Shown: positions 8,599-17,859 of the stretch, in pieces | How positions within the stretch are numbered: position 1 is the first letter of the stretch | How the letters are laid out: each line of letters starts with the position of its first letter | From: Staphylococcus lugdunensis | GTDB lineage: Bacteria; Bacillota; Bacilli; Staphylococcales; Staphylococcaceae | Assembly: GCF_002901705.1 (NCBI RefSeq) | Contig: NZ_PPPV01000016.1 | Span: forward strand, 769,693 to 833,692 | Direction: 5' to 3' | DNA length: 64,000 nucleotides | The notes under the pieces: generated by a model | What the model was told of the DNA's origin: nothing | The model's database searches: none | The model's input: only the letters and a program-made list of their open reading frames with translations | Translations under genes and position numbers: made by a program

Positions 8599-9027
8599 AT
8601 GAAATTAAAAACTTTATTATTATCAACAGCACTTGCAACATCACTATTATTAGGCGCATGTGGAAATTCAAATCATGACAGTGATACAAAAGAAGATGAG
8701 AAAAAAACGGAAAGTCAAAAATCTAACCATACAACTGCAGAAAAAGGGATGTTTAAAGGAGAAAACAAAGAAACCGTTGAAGGAAAGGCAATGATTAAAG
8801 ACAACAAATTAATGCTGACAGACTTCAAATCTTCAAAAGGACCAGACTTACATGTCTATTTAACAAAAAATGGTGATATTAAAACCGGTAAAAAAATCGA
8901 TGCAGTTAAATATGATGAAAAAGAACAAACATTTGACTTAAAAGGCATCGATGTCAAAGCGTACGATACAGTAACGATTTATTGCGATAAAGCACATGTT
9001 GTATTTGGAAATGCCAAAATAAAATAA
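8599..9027 (+). CDS. saeP: Lipoprotein with DM13-like domain, SaeP
   Basis: A 142-residue lipoprotein: signal with lipobox LGAC (Cys21), charged linker to about residue 48, then a DM13-like domain (GMFKGEN, GKAMIKDNKLMLTDF, GPDLHVYLTKNGDI, and a cysteine at TIYCDKAH). Position as first gene of a lipoprotein, DoxX-like protein, response regulator, kinase cluster identifies it as SaeP. In S. aureus, SaeP with SaeQ forms a complex that stimulates the phosphatase activity of SaeS and resets the system. AAGAAAGAAGGAA precedes the ATG. Directly behind the candidate SaeR site. Confidence 0.85.
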   Translation: MKLKTLLLSTALATSLLLGACGNSNHDSDTKEDEKKTESQKSNHTTAEKGMFKGENKETVEGKAMIKDNKLMLTDFKSSKGPDLHVYLTKNGDIKTGKKIDAVKYDEKEQTFDLKGIDVKAYDTVTIYCDKAHVVFGNAKIK

Positions 9028-9131
9028 CCACACCTTTTAATAACATATAGATTAATCATACAACTGATGAGATAGACGTCTATCATTAAGGCATGCTATC
9101 TCATTTTTTAACAGCAAAGGAGACAAACACG

Positions 9132-9614
9132 ATGACAAACACGATAACAAACGCCATGACAATGACATGGAAGATCATCATACTTTTACTTAGAATGGGC
9201 AGTGGTTTCGTTATACTAAAGCAAGGCTATGAAAAATTGACGGGAGGTTTTGCCGTTGATGGGCTTGTTCCCGTTATTAAAGAAAACCAAGATTCCCCAG
9301 AGTGGTATAAATACTTTTTTGAACATGTCGTCGCACATCATTTAGACCTATTTCAATGGATGATCCCCATTGGTGAAATCGCCATAGGTCTAGGCTTATT
9401 ATTTGGCGTTCTATCTTATACAGCTAGCTTTTTCGGCACATTTGTGATGTTAAATTACATTCTCGCAGATATGATATTTACGTATCCATTACAACTATTT
9501 TTCTTTATAATATTATTAATGAATAAAGAAACATTACAATCTCTTGAATTAATGCATTTCTTTAAGAAAAAACAATCAAGGAATGATGTAAATGGAAAGA
9601 ATCGCCATCATTGA
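9132..9614 (+). CDS. saeQ: DoxX-like membrane protein SaeQ
   Basis: About 160 residues with four hydrophobic helices of the DoxX family ([24 protein letters not shown] at the first helix, [12 protein letters not shown] in the second). The start is the ATG after AAAGGAGACAAACACG; an upstream in-frame start lacks a ribosome site. It is SaeQ by position, the membrane partner of SaeP. Its 3' end overlaps saeR by 23 bases, so saeR translation is coupled to it. Confidence 0.85.
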   Translation: MTNTITNAMTMTWKIIILLLRMGSGFVILKQGYEKLTGGFAVDGLVPVIKENQDSPEWYKYFFEHVVAHHLDLFQWMIPIGEIAIGLGLLFGVLSYTASFFGTFVMLNYILADMIFTYPLQLFFFIILLMNKETLQSLELMHFFKKKQSRNDVNGKNRHH

Positions 9615-10272
9615 TGATGAACCTGATATTAGAGACATATGTAGAACATACTTTGAATTTGAAGGATATGAAGTGTTGACTGCTTCAAATGGTCAAGAAG
9701 CATTAGATTTGCTCGAACAAGACGTGGACTTATTTATTCTAGACATCATGATGCCAGAGAAAGATGGCTATGCCGTTATAAAAGAAATGAAGGCTAGACA
9801 ATTAGATATTCCTTATATTTATCTTACCGCTAAGACAACAGAATCAGATACGATTTATGGCTTAATGTTGGGTGCAGACGATTATGTCAAGAAGCCCTTT
9901 AGCCCTAGAGAACTTGTAATTCGAGCTAAAAACATCTTATCTCGCACGGTTAAACATTCATCCGCACAAACACTATCTTTTGGGGCATTAACACTTGATA
10001 ACTTAACTAAAACAGCGACAATTAACAACGAAACTATCACGCTTAGAATTAAAGAATTTGATTTACTTTGGTATCTTGCAACCCATGAAAATGTTGCATT
10101 ATCTAAAACAGATTTACTCGAACAAGTATGGGGTTATGACTATTATGAGGATATGAACACGCTTAATGTTCATATTCATCGTTTGCGAGATAAATTAGAA
10201 CAACATCACTATAAAGACTACATCATTTCCACTGTTTGGGGACTTGGTTATAAGTTCCACAGGGGGTATTAA
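9592..10272 (+). CDS. saeR: Response regulator SaeR
   Basis: A 226-residue OmpR/PhoB-type regulator. Receiver: acidic pair DDE at 8-10, phosphoacceptor Asp51 in LDIMMPE, Thr/Lys switch residues (YLTAKT, VKKPFSP). The C-terminal winged helix has [12 protein letters not shown] and [25 protein letters not shown], very close to S. aureus SaeR. It controls secreted virulence factors and adhesins. In S. lugdunensis the regulon is less known, but the recognition helix is so conserved that the GTTAA-N6-GTTAA site should hold. Confidence 0.93.
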   Translation: MERIAIIDDEPDIRDICRTYFEFEGYEVLTASNGQEALDLLEQDVDLFILDIMMPEKDGYAVIKEMKARQLDIPYIYLTAKTTESDTIYGLMLGADDYVKKPFSPRELVIRAKNILSRTVKHSSAQTLSFGALTLDNLTKTATINNETITLRIKEFDLLWYLATHENVALSKTDLLEQVWGYDYYEDMNTLNVHIHRLRDKLEQHHYKDYIISTVWGLGYKFHRGY

Positions 10273-11319
10273 ATGACGATACGTAAACAACTTATTATCT
10301 CGTTTTTTACATCGATCACGTTTTCAACTCTATTTTTATTTGTACTCAATGAATTAATGTGGTTTGACATGGCGCAGACACTGCTACTTACGCTGTTCTC
10401 TCTTATTTCAAGTATGGTTACAATGATGATCGCTATGACTTTTTCAATACCCACCATTCATAAGATTGAAAAGTTAAACCATGAAACACAGAAAGTAGCC
10501 AATGGCAGCTTTGAAATAGAGCCATTAGATATTCAATCACCTTTAGAATTAAAAGAGTTAAATGATTCATTTGAAACCATGGTCACCAAAGTACGCGAGC
10601 AGATGGAACGCATTAAGAGTGAAGAAACTGAAAAAATTCATATGGTACAAAATTTAGCACATGATTTAAAAACCCCGTTAGCTACAATTAAATCGTATTC
10701 TGAAGCTTTAAAAGATGGTGTCATAAACACAGAAGAACGACAACAACATGCTTATAAAGTATTAATTTCCCAATCAGATAGATTAAGCCATATGTTTGAT
10801 GATTTAACTACAATGATGACGGTAAGCGGCCATTCACAAGACCTTGGTTACTTACAAATTGATCAATTATTATTGCCAATCTTAGAAGCTTATCAGCAAC
10901 AAATAGAACAGCAACATCGTGAACTTATTGTAGATGTAGAAAAAGGCATTCCTCGCTTCTTACAAGATGGAATGGCTATTGAAAGAATCTTATCAAATTT
11001 TTTAGATAATGCTCTAAAATTTTCTAAACTAGAAACACCTATTGTTGTCACTGCTAAGAAAGTCGATACGACGCATGTGTCGATTGCAGTCACTGATCAA
11101 GGCTGCGGTATCGCTGAGCACCATTTAAAACGCATATTTGAACGCACATATCGTATCGAGCACTCACGTAACCTCAAGAGTGGTGGCTCGGGTCTTGGAT
11201 TATACATTGCTCAAATGCTTGCTCATCAAATTGATGGTCATATTACGGTGGATAGCAAGCTCAATGAAGGTACAACCATGACGCTAACTTTTAACACACA
11301 CAAGAGTAAACTTAGCTGA
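10273..11319 (+). CDS. saeS: Sensor histidine kinase SaeS
   Basis: A 348-residue kinase of the intramembrane-sensing type: two N-terminal helices (about 8-27 and 38-60) joined by a very short extracellular loop containing MWFDMAQ, a HAMP-like region, phosphoacceptor His130 in NLAHDLKTPLA, an N-box (NFLDNALKFS) and G-boxes (DQGCGIA, SGGSGLGLYIA). The start directly abuts the saeR stop. Phosphorylates SaeR in response to membrane perturbation such as neutrophil peptides in S. aureus. Confidence 0.92.
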   Translation: MTIRKQLIISFFTSITFSTLFLFVLNELMWFDMAQTLLLTLFSLISSMVTMMIAMTFSIPTIHKIEKLNHETQKVANGSFEIEPLDIQSPLELKELNDSFETMVTKVREQMERIKSEETEKIHMVQNLAHDLKTPLATIKSYSEALKDGVINTEERQQHAYKVLISQSDRLSHMFDDLTTMMTVSGHSQDLGYLQIDQLLLPILEAYQQQIEQQHRELIVDVEKGIPRFLQDGMAIERILSNFLDNALKFSKLETPIVVTAKKVDTTHVSIAVTDQGCGIAEHHLKRIFERTYRIEHSRNLKSGGSGLGLYIAQMLAHQIDGHITVDSKLNEGTTMTLTFNTHKSKLS

Positions 11320-11496
11320 TATCCTTAAAACTTTCACTAGCTTAGTTAGCAGCTGTAACAGTTACATTTATCTTTTTATTTAGACATCCTTTAGTATACC
11401 CGCACACAAACGTCAGTGTAACCTAATAACAGTTTGAGGCATAAATATAAAGGATTAAAACAAAGAAGCCCATGGGTCTGGACATCATTATGTTTT

Positions 11497-11580
11497 AGAC
11501 TATGAACGTTATATTGGCAGTAGTTGACTGGATTGAATATGCGCTTATACCAAGCTTTTTTCAATCCTAGTCAATCTTGC
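11497..11580 (+). repeat. Intergenic repeat with hairpin, copy A
   Basis: TATTGGCAGTAGTTGACTGG opens a unit whose second half folds: TTGACTGGATTGAA near the left and TTCAATCCTAGTCAA at the right pair across an AT-rich loop with CTTATACCAAGC. The same unit occurs at 21569-21652. It lies between convergent saeS and the phosphatase gene, so it may also act as a terminator. The remainder of 11320-11590 holds no gene. Confidence 0.75.
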
Positions 11581-11590
11581 CTTCCGTTGT

Positions 11591-12169
11591 TTATGCCGGA
11601 TGATGTATTGATTTAAAAGTAAATGCACCATCTTCATAGTCAAATTTTAAGATACAGCAGTTCGTAAATTTCATTTCACTTGCTTCCGCTAATGGTAAGC
11701 ATGTATGCGTAAATAACGATAAAACATCCCCATGACTTACGACTACAACGTTATGCTTGTTCGTTTCATTAAGTATTTCTTGTAATGTATTAACTGTTCG
11801 TTGTTGTACTTCATCTGCCGTTTCTCCACCATAGTCTGCAAAGAATGAACCAAAATCTATCACACTATCATGTGGCGGATTTAACAGCTCAGACTCACCT
11901 TCATATATACCATAATTCCATTCTTTAATGCCTTTTAATCGTCGATAATTTTCATTAGGGAAAATAATTTCTAACGTATCCGAAGCACGTTCTTGCGTTG
12001 AAGAGAATAACTCATAGTCACTTAAATTTAATTGATTAAAGTATGTTTTGGCTAGCGCTGCTTGTTGTTTTCCTAAATCCGTTAATGGTGAATCAGATGC
12101 GCCTTGGATTTGACATTTTTTATTAAATATTGTTTGTCCATGTCTAATTAAATATAATGTTTTTTTCAT
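11591..12169 (-). CDS. Histidine phosphatase, phosphoglycerate mutase family
   Basis: A 192-residue branch-1 histidine phosphatase. The RHG motif is at residues 9-11 (LIRHGQT), the second arginine/glutamate region is STQERASDTLEI followed by EWNYGIYEGE, and the second catalytic histidine is in VVVSHGDVL. Short, cofactor-independent-looking members hydrolyse phosphoesters rather than isomerise phosphoglycerate. Own promoter likely, as 123 bases separate it from the upstream deoR gene. Substrate unknown. Confidence 0.85.
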   Translation of the reverse strand: MKKTLYLIRHGQTIFNKKCQIQGASDSPLTDLGKQQAALAKTYFNQLNLSDYELFSSTQERASDTLEIIFPNENYRRLKGIKEWNYGIYEGESELLNPPHDSVIDFGSFFADYGGETADEVQQRTVNTLQEILNETNKHNVVVVSHGDVLSLFTHTCLPLAEASEMKFTNCCILKFDYEDGAFTFKSIHHPA

Positions 12170-12292
12170 ATCAATACCCCTTTAAGTCCTATTTTTTATT
12201 TTAGTATCGCCCTATCTGTGTAAAAAATGCTTGATACCTAGTTTTTCAATCCAGATAGAACATAAAATACCCTATCCACAATGCACTAAAGC

Positions 12293-13057
12293 TTAAACTT
12301 GTAACCAGTGGTTGTTGTCAAATTCAACATGATCTGGCTTAGCATAATCCGTAATCATATAATCTATTGCTTTAAAATCATTAATGACAAAAGATGCGTT
12401 ATTATCACGTTTAGTACTATCTGCAACCAAGAAGGTTTCACTACTCTTCTGAAGCATCATGTTACTCACTAAAGCCTCTTCTAAATCATATTCATAAATT
12501 TGAGATGTATCAAAAGCGCCACAAGATAAAAATGCTTTATCAAATTTAAATTGTTGTAATACTTGATTTGTTAATGAACCACGTACAACATCTTGCTCTG
12601 TGTTGGATATTCCTGGAAGCATAATAATCTCTGCTTCGATGCGTTGTTCCTCAACTGCTTTATTTAATTCCATAACAGTCATAAATGAATTTGTAACAAA
12701 CGTACAATTTGATAGATGATTTAAATACTTGGGAATACGGCCTATCGTTGTTCCTCCATCTAGCACGATAATTTCTGCATTATTAATAAACTGAGCTGCT
12801 CGCATTGCTAAACGCTCTTTAACTTGCGCTTGCTTTTCCCATTTATTTGTATAAGACTGCTCTTTATTCAAATAGTTATATTTGACCGCACCACCATGTA
12901 TTCTTGTCACTTTTTTATCTTCTTCAAGTGTTTCTAAATCTTTTCTAATGGTCTCGGGTGTAACTTCAAAATATAATGCTAAATCGCTCACAAATACCTT
13001 TCCATGCGTAGCAATTCGCTCACAAATCACTTCAAGTCTCGATTTCTTTTTATACAT
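12293..13057 (-). CDS. DeoR-family transcriptional regulator
   Basis: A 254-residue DeoR regulator: helix-turn-helix at residues 1-58 (SDLALYFEVTPETIRKDLETLE), then the RIHGGAV hinge and a sugar-phosphate-sensing DeoRC domain (VLDGGTTIGRIPKYL, TNSF, LSCGAFD, VADSTKR). These sense phosphorylated sugars or polyols. It overlaps the upstream MATE gene by eight bases and is the last gene of the six-gene operon with the CUT1 importer, so it probably represses that operon until a phosphorylated substrate accumulates. Confidence 0.88.
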   Translation of the reverse strand: MYKKKSRLEVICERIATHGKVFVSDLALYFEVTPETIRKDLETLEEDKKVTRIHGGAVKYNYLNKEQSYTNKWEKQAQVKERLAMRAAQFINNAEIIVLDGGTTIGRIPKYLNHLSNCTFVTNSFMTVMELNKAVEEQRIEAEIIMLPGISNTEQDVVRGSLTNQVLQQFKFDKAFLSCGAFDTSQIYEYDLEEALVSNMMLQKSSETFLVADSTKRDNNASFVINDFKAIDYMITDYAKPDHVEFDNNHWLQV

Positions 13058-14390
13058 GCAAATGAACTCCTATCTGTGCTAGTTTCATTTTCCAGTGTCC
13101 CTTATCCCATCTTCGAATGATTAATATAAAGCGCACACCTTCTTCAAAAATATTTATTAATATAATACCAATATATCCCCAGCCTAAGACAAATGCTGTA
13201 AGATAAGATAGCGGAATTAACAAACACCAAGTCGTTATGACATTCACGCATACTGGATAGCGAACATCTCCAGCGACGTTAAGTATATCGACAATAAAGT
13301 TATTAATCGCTCTTATAGGCTCCAGTGCAATAAACAACATTAAATACGATAATGTTAAATGATACACACTGTCATCACCTGAGATATAGCGCCCCAGACT
13401 ATAGAACACACCAACAACCGCAACCATAATGACTGCTGAACGCAACACATTGATGGCTAAACCCTTGTATACACTACGATGTAATACATTGAATTTCCTG
13501 CGCGCAATTAATTTCCCTAAATATATTTGACTAGCTAGGCTATATGCCATCGCAACGCAAAATGATACATTGCTAATAGCGACTGTTAGTGATTTAGCTG
13601 CCAGAACTTCGGTTCCTAACACCGCAATAAAGGCCGTCGTAATCGTCTGTGCAAAGTTATAAGAAATTTGTTCACCAGCACCTGGTAAACCCAGTAAAAT
13701 TACTTTTTTAGTCATGAACATATTTAACTTTAAAAACTTTGCCTGTGGTTTATATTTTTTAATTAAATAATAGCCTCCATATAGCAATCCCAACAATCGA
13801 CTCATCAGTGTGGCAACAGCTACAGCTAAAATAGGGTTACCTACATAATCTGTAAAGACAAACAAGATGCAACAACTTAATATGATATTGATGATATTAA
13901 TACCTACTGTGATTTTAGCTGCAATGTTAGCCATATATAAAATTCTTAATATCGTGCTGACCAGCATCTGAGCTGTTGTAATAGCAAAACCAAGTAGTAA
14001 GATCACGCCAAATTGATACGTTAGTTCAAAAATGTCTTGTGAAACCTGCATAAGCATCAAAATCCAGCGATAACAAATAAGTGCAGTAATCCCAAGTAAC
14101 GCTGAAAGCACTAAATTCAATGTCAGGCTATGATATAGTTCCGATTTAATCGCTGTCATATCCCGTTCCTTTTGATGTACTAAGCGAATAGAAACACCCA
14201 CATGGACAATCGTAATCACAAAAGTCAACAGTGTTAGTATTTGGGTACTTATCCCTGATACTGCAATCGCTTTGGTATCATAAGCACTCAGCATAATCAC
14301 GTCAGCTTGACCCATCAACATCATAAACAGTTGCTCTATTAAAATAGGAACATATATCTTTTGAAAACGAGATTTAGAAACACTGGTCAT
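13050..14390 (-). CDS. MATE-family efflux transporter
   Basis: A 446-residue membrane protein with about twelve helices and the two-fold MATE layout: first half from PILIEQLFMMLMGQADVIMLSAYD, second half from LLGLPGAGEQISYNFAQTITTAFIA. MATE proteins exchange cations for drugs, metabolites or nucleotides. It overlaps the phosphoesterase gene by 17 bases and the deoR gene by eight, so it belongs to the importer operon rather than being a free-standing drug pump. Exported compound unknown. Confidence 0.87.
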   Translation of the reverse strand: MTSVSKSRFQKIYVPILIEQLFMMLMGQADVIMLSAYDTKAIAVSGISTQILTLLTFVITIVHVGVSIRLVHQKERDMTAIKSELYHSLTLNLVLSALLGITALICYRWILMLMQVSQDIFELTYQFGVILLLGFAITTAQMLVSTILRILYMANIAAKITVGINIINIILSCCILFVFTDYVGNPILAVAVATLMSRLLGLLYGGYYLIKKYKPQAKFLKLNMFMTKKVILLGLPGAGEQISYNFAQTITTAFIAVLGTEVLAAKSLTVAISNVSFCVAMAYSLASQIYLGKLIARRKFNVLHRSVYKGLAINVLRSAVIMVAVVGVFYSLGRYISGDDSVYHLTLSYLMLFIALEPIRAINNFIVDILNVAGDVRYPVCVNVITTWCLLIPLSYLTAFVLGWGYIGIILINIFEEGVRFILIIRRWDKGHWKMKLAQIGVHLHV

Positions 14391-15234
14391 ATTCTACAAT
14401 CTTTGTTTCATATGGTTTGTTTGGTGATAATTCAATTAGACGCGCGCCCCTAGTAATATCACCATAGCAATGAAATCCGCTGATGCGACCATAATTTAAA
14501 TGAATGCCATAATGATTGAAGCTAAAATCATTGTCATGATCATGACCACAAAACATGCCTTCAATATTGCCAGAATGCAACATTTGTGCGAAAAGTCCTG
14601 AGTTCATTGTTGGACAACCTATCTCCTCATTAAAAATACCGTGATACAATTTAGTTTGTGAAATGGCTTGATATTCTGGTATAGGAATATGCGTAAACAA
14701 CAAGTTATGCTTAGGCATGATTTGATCTTGTTGCTCATAATAGCGTTCTACTTCAGCAATCCATGCCACATGGTCTGGGTGAATATAAGCATATTGACCA
14801 ATAGCAGTTGTGCTATAATCTCCGCCATCAATAACGTAAAGCAAATGTGATAACTGGTCATTGTCATATACTTCTAACACATATGCTTCTTTATCATTAA
14901 CAATCTTCGAATGCTTCTTACATGCATAGTTGTTTGCAAGCTCGGCTTCAATTTGTCTTAAATCACTGCGACTTAAATGATTTTCTGTATCGTGATTACC
15001 AAATGTCGTCGCAATGCTAGTGTCAAATTGATTTAAAAAGTCAATCAGATTTCGGTATACCTTTTCAGAATCCATTACACCTTGAGACCATATTTGATCA
15101 CCCGTAAACATACATAAGTCTGGCTGATATGTGGTAATGAGTTGTTCAAGCAATTGATACGTCTGTTGATCTTTGTCATTATTTTTCGGACTTAAATGTA
15201 AATCTGTAAATTGCATGATTTTGAATTTTGACAT
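14374..15234 (-). CDS. Calcineurin-like phosphoesterase
   Basis: A 286-residue metallophosphoesterase with all five metal-binding blocks: FTDLHLSP near residue 9, FTGDQIW near 43, FGNHDTE near 78, FTHIPIPE near 178 and CGHDHDNDF near 230. No signal peptide, so cytoplasmic. Relatives hydrolyse phosphodiesters, purple-acid-phosphatase substrates or cyclic nucleotides. Placed 13 bases downstream of the importer permease; likely processes the imported compound (inference). Confidence 0.87.
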   Translation of the reverse strand: MSKFKIMQFTDLHLSPKNNDKDQQTYQLLEQLITTYQPDLCMFTGDQIWSQGVMDSEKVYRNLIDFLNQFDTSIATTFGNHDTENHLSRSDLRQIEAELANNYACKKHSKIVNDKEAYVLEVYDNDQLSHLLYVIDGGDYSTTAIGQYAYIHPDHVAWIAEVERYYEQQDQIMPKHNLLFTHIPIPEYQAISQTKLYHGIFNEEIGCPTMNSGLFAQMLHSGNIEGMFCGHDHDNDFSFNHYGIHLNYGRISGFHCYGDITRGARLIELSPNKPYETKIVEYDQCF

Positions 15235-15247
15235 TGTCTATACTCCT

Positions 15248-16144
15248 TTATTCTTTGGTCGAACCGATATTAACACCTTTAACAAAGTGTTTTTGGACAA
15301 ACGGGAAAAGTAACAGTACAGGAATAATTAGCAACACAATCATTGCCATTTGTAGTGAGTCCCCTGTAATCGTAATGCGCTCAATCATTTGATATGCACC
15401 TGACTTTTGTTTCAACGCATTGGCGATAGAATCCTGGCTCGTCAACATATCTTGTAAGACGGTTGCCAATGGCTTTAACTGCGGATTTCTAACAAAGAAT
15501 GCACCTGTAAACCAATCATTCCACTGACTTACCGCATTAAAGAGTGTAATTGTCGCAATAACAGGTTTACTCATCGGCAAGATGATTTTCCAAAATATTT
15601 GCCAATCATTACAGCCATCTATACGTGCCGCTTCAATCACACTAATTGGTATTTGATTGAAGAACGTACGCATGATTAAAATGTTATACACGCTGTATAG
15701 CGATGGAATAATATAAACCCAAAATGTATCTGTCAGGCTTAGTTGATTCAATAAGATATATAATGGCACTACACCTGCACTGAATAACATCGTAAAGACT
15801 AAGAAAAAAGAAATTGTTCTTCTAAACGGTAGCGACTTAATCGTTAATGCATATGCAGCCATAGCGGTTAATATAACGCTAAGCACTGTACCAATAATCG
15901 TTTTAGCCAAACTAATAAACAACGCATTCAAAATGGTTCCTTGTTTAAATATTTCCTTAAAATTATCTAATGAGAACTGACGCGGCCAAAAAGTAATACC
16001 ACCCTTTTGTGCATCAGCCCCACTATTGAAAGCTAATGCAATAATATTAATCATCGGCAACAGAATTGATAATGCAAGGGTAATAATAATCACCCAGGAA
16101 ATACTGCGAATAATAATACTGCTCCAATCTCGCTTGATTTTCAT
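15248..16144 (-). CDS. CUT1 ABC permease, LplC/YtcP type
   Basis: A 298-residue permease with six helices and the EAA loop EAARIDGCNDWQIFWKIILP near residue 180. The N-terminus RDWSSIIIRSISWVIIITLAL and the C-terminal FVQKHFVKGVNIGSTKE are typical of LplC-like carbohydrate permeases. It pairs with the LplB-like permease of the same operon to form a heterodimeric channel. Gap to the binding-protein gene is 13 bases. Confidence 0.85.
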   Translation of the reverse strand: MKIKRDWSSIIIRSISWVIIITLALSILLPMINIIALAFNSGADAQKGGITFWPRQFSLDNFKEIFKQGTILNALFISLAKTIIGTVLSVILTAMAAYALTIKSLPFRRTISFFLVFTMLFSAGVVPLYILLNQLSLTDTFWVYIIPSLYSVYNILIMRTFFNQIPISVIEAARIDGCNDWQIFWKIILPMSKPVIATITLFNAVSQWNDWFTGAFFVRNPQLKPLATVLQDMLTSQDSIANALKQKSGAYQMIERITITGDSLQMAMIVLLIIPVLLLFPFVQKHFVKGVNIGSTKE

Positions 16145-16157
16145 TCATTGTCATCCT

Positions 16158-17849
16158 TTAGAATCGTATTTTTTCGCCATTTTTTATTTTCTTTTCAATC
16201 ATTTTTTCAAATTCTGGGAGACCAGCTTGGTCTAATTTCTTTTTCGCATCTGCTAAAATACGTTCAGACTCTTTGTCAGTTTTAGCATAATACGCGCGTT
16301 TTAAAGATTCATCGTATTCATCCAAGGCTATTTCCAATTCTTCACCTTTATCAAATTTTGGTAAGAAGGATTTAACTGTTAAACCATCAATAACTTTTGC
16401 ATGCTTTAATTTTTCATCATAATGCCATGATTCGGCCATTTTCTCTGGATTTGTTTTACCTTGTTTTTTTCGAGCATTGTCGCCATACTCTCTTTCACCA
16501 AAATCATCTAGATTATCTACATCGGTAAGTCCTAAGTGGTCAGCCCAGTATGAACCTGCACCACGGAAACCTCTTTTTTTCGCTTGATCTGGATGTTCAT
16601 CTATTTCTTTTAACACTTCTTTTTTCACAACAGGATTGCCTTTTTTGTCTAAATTATAATCGCGTCCCTTAATACCATATTCACCTAATAATTTCCCTTC
16701 ACGACTGGCTAAGAAATCCGCTAACTTCACTACATCTTCAGGGTGTTTTGTACTTTTAGGAATTGACCAACCGCCATATCCTGATTTATAAGACATTTCC
16801 ATTTGGTACTTTCCTTTAACCGTGTTTAAAGGCCCTAGCGGAATGTATTTCATACTTTGGTTTTCAGTCACGTAATTGTGCAAATCTGACACAATGCCCC
16901 ATGAACCATTTACAAGCCCTTCTTTAGCTTGGTTTTCAGACATAGTATAAAAGGCTTTATGCATCAATCCTTCATCCATTAATGACTTCACATATTTTAC
17001 ACGTTTCATGCCATAATCTGTATCTGATTCATGTTTCACCTTATCATGATCTATTTGGAACTTTTCATCTGCCCCACCAGTCCATACTAAGTCGTTATAA
17101 AAAGCCGTACGATCACTACCACCCCATGCTGTAGGTCCTATAGGTGTAATTTCTTTACCATTGTCATCTTTGAAGTGATGATTTTTAATTTTTTCAGCTA
17201 ATGCTTTCATGTCTTTTGATGTTTTAATAGAGCTTGGATCTAAATTTAGTTGTTCTGCAATATCTTTACGAATATAAGGACCGCCAACTACTTTTCTGCC
17301 TGGATCACCTGGTTTACGGTTAATACCCATATGCACAAAATACGTCCCGTCTAAATCTTTAGGAAACATAATATTGTCACGCGTATCTTTAGGTAAATAA
17401 TCTTTCTTTAAGTACTTTTTATACACATTTGTATCTTTGAGTAATGGTTTTAAATCTGTTAGTTGCCCTTGTTTCGCAGCTTTATTTAATACTTTCATTT
17501 CTGGACGACCACTATTATCTAAATAATACACAATGAAATCTGGTAAATCTCCAGAAGCTAGACCAGAAGTTAGCGCTTCTGTAGAGTCATTTCCCGATGC
17601 CGTTTGTAATTCAAGCGTAATACCAGTCTTCTTTTTTAATTCTTTTTCAATTTCTTTATTCATTTCTGGTGACACGTCATTCTTACTTTGAAAGACGAGC
17701 CCTTTTAGTTTGCGATCTGCAATCCATGTTTTAGGTTTTCCTTTAGCGTCTGCGCGTCGTTTCTCTTCATCTTCATCTTTGCCACAAGCAGTCACAAATA
17801 CAAGTAGTAACACCAATAATAAAATACTCAATTTTTTTATATGTTTCAT
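16158..17849 (-). CDS. Lipoprotein solute-binding protein, LplA/YtcQ type
   Basis: About 563 residues, the large extracellular family 1 class. The start is the ATG after AAGGAGAAGACA; an in-frame start 15 codons upstream lies inside the end of the permease gene and lacks a ribosome site. Lipobox VTAC at about residue 20, then an acidic/basic linker. The mature chain includes LASGDLPDFIVYYLD and GGWSIPKSTKHPEDVVKLADF, typical of family 1 carbohydrate-binding proteins. Relatives bind oligosaccharides such as rhamnogalacturonan fragments. Substrate here unknown. Confidence 0.82.
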   Translation of the reverse strand: MKHIKKLSILLLVLLLVFVTACGKDEDEEKRRADAKGKPKTWIADRKLKGLVFQSKNDVSPEMNKEIEKELKKKTGITLELQTASGNDSTEALTSGLASGDLPDFIVYYLDNSGRPEMKVLNKAAKQGQLTDLKPLLKDTNVYKKYLKKDYLPKDTRDNIMFPKDLDGTYFVHMGINRKPGDPGRKVVGGPYIRKDIAEQLNLDPSSIKTSKDMKALAEKIKNHHFKDDNGKEITPIGPTAWGGSDRTAFYNDLVWTGGADEKFQIDHDKVKHESDTDYGMKRVKYVKSLMDEGLMHKAFYTMSENQAKEGLVNGSWGIVSDLHNYVTENQSMKYIPLGPLNTVKGKYQMEMSYKSGYGGWSIPKSTKHPEDVVKLADFLASREGKLLGEYGIKGRDYNLDKKGNPVVKKEVLKEIDEHPDQAKKRGFRGAGSYWADHLGLTDVDNLDDFGEREYGDNARKKQGKTNPEKMAESWHYDEKLKHAKVIDGLTVKSFLPKFDKGEELEIALDEYDESLKRAYYAKTDKESERILADAKKKLDQAGLPEFEKMIEKKIKNGEKIRF

Positions 17850-17859
17850 TGTCTTCTCC

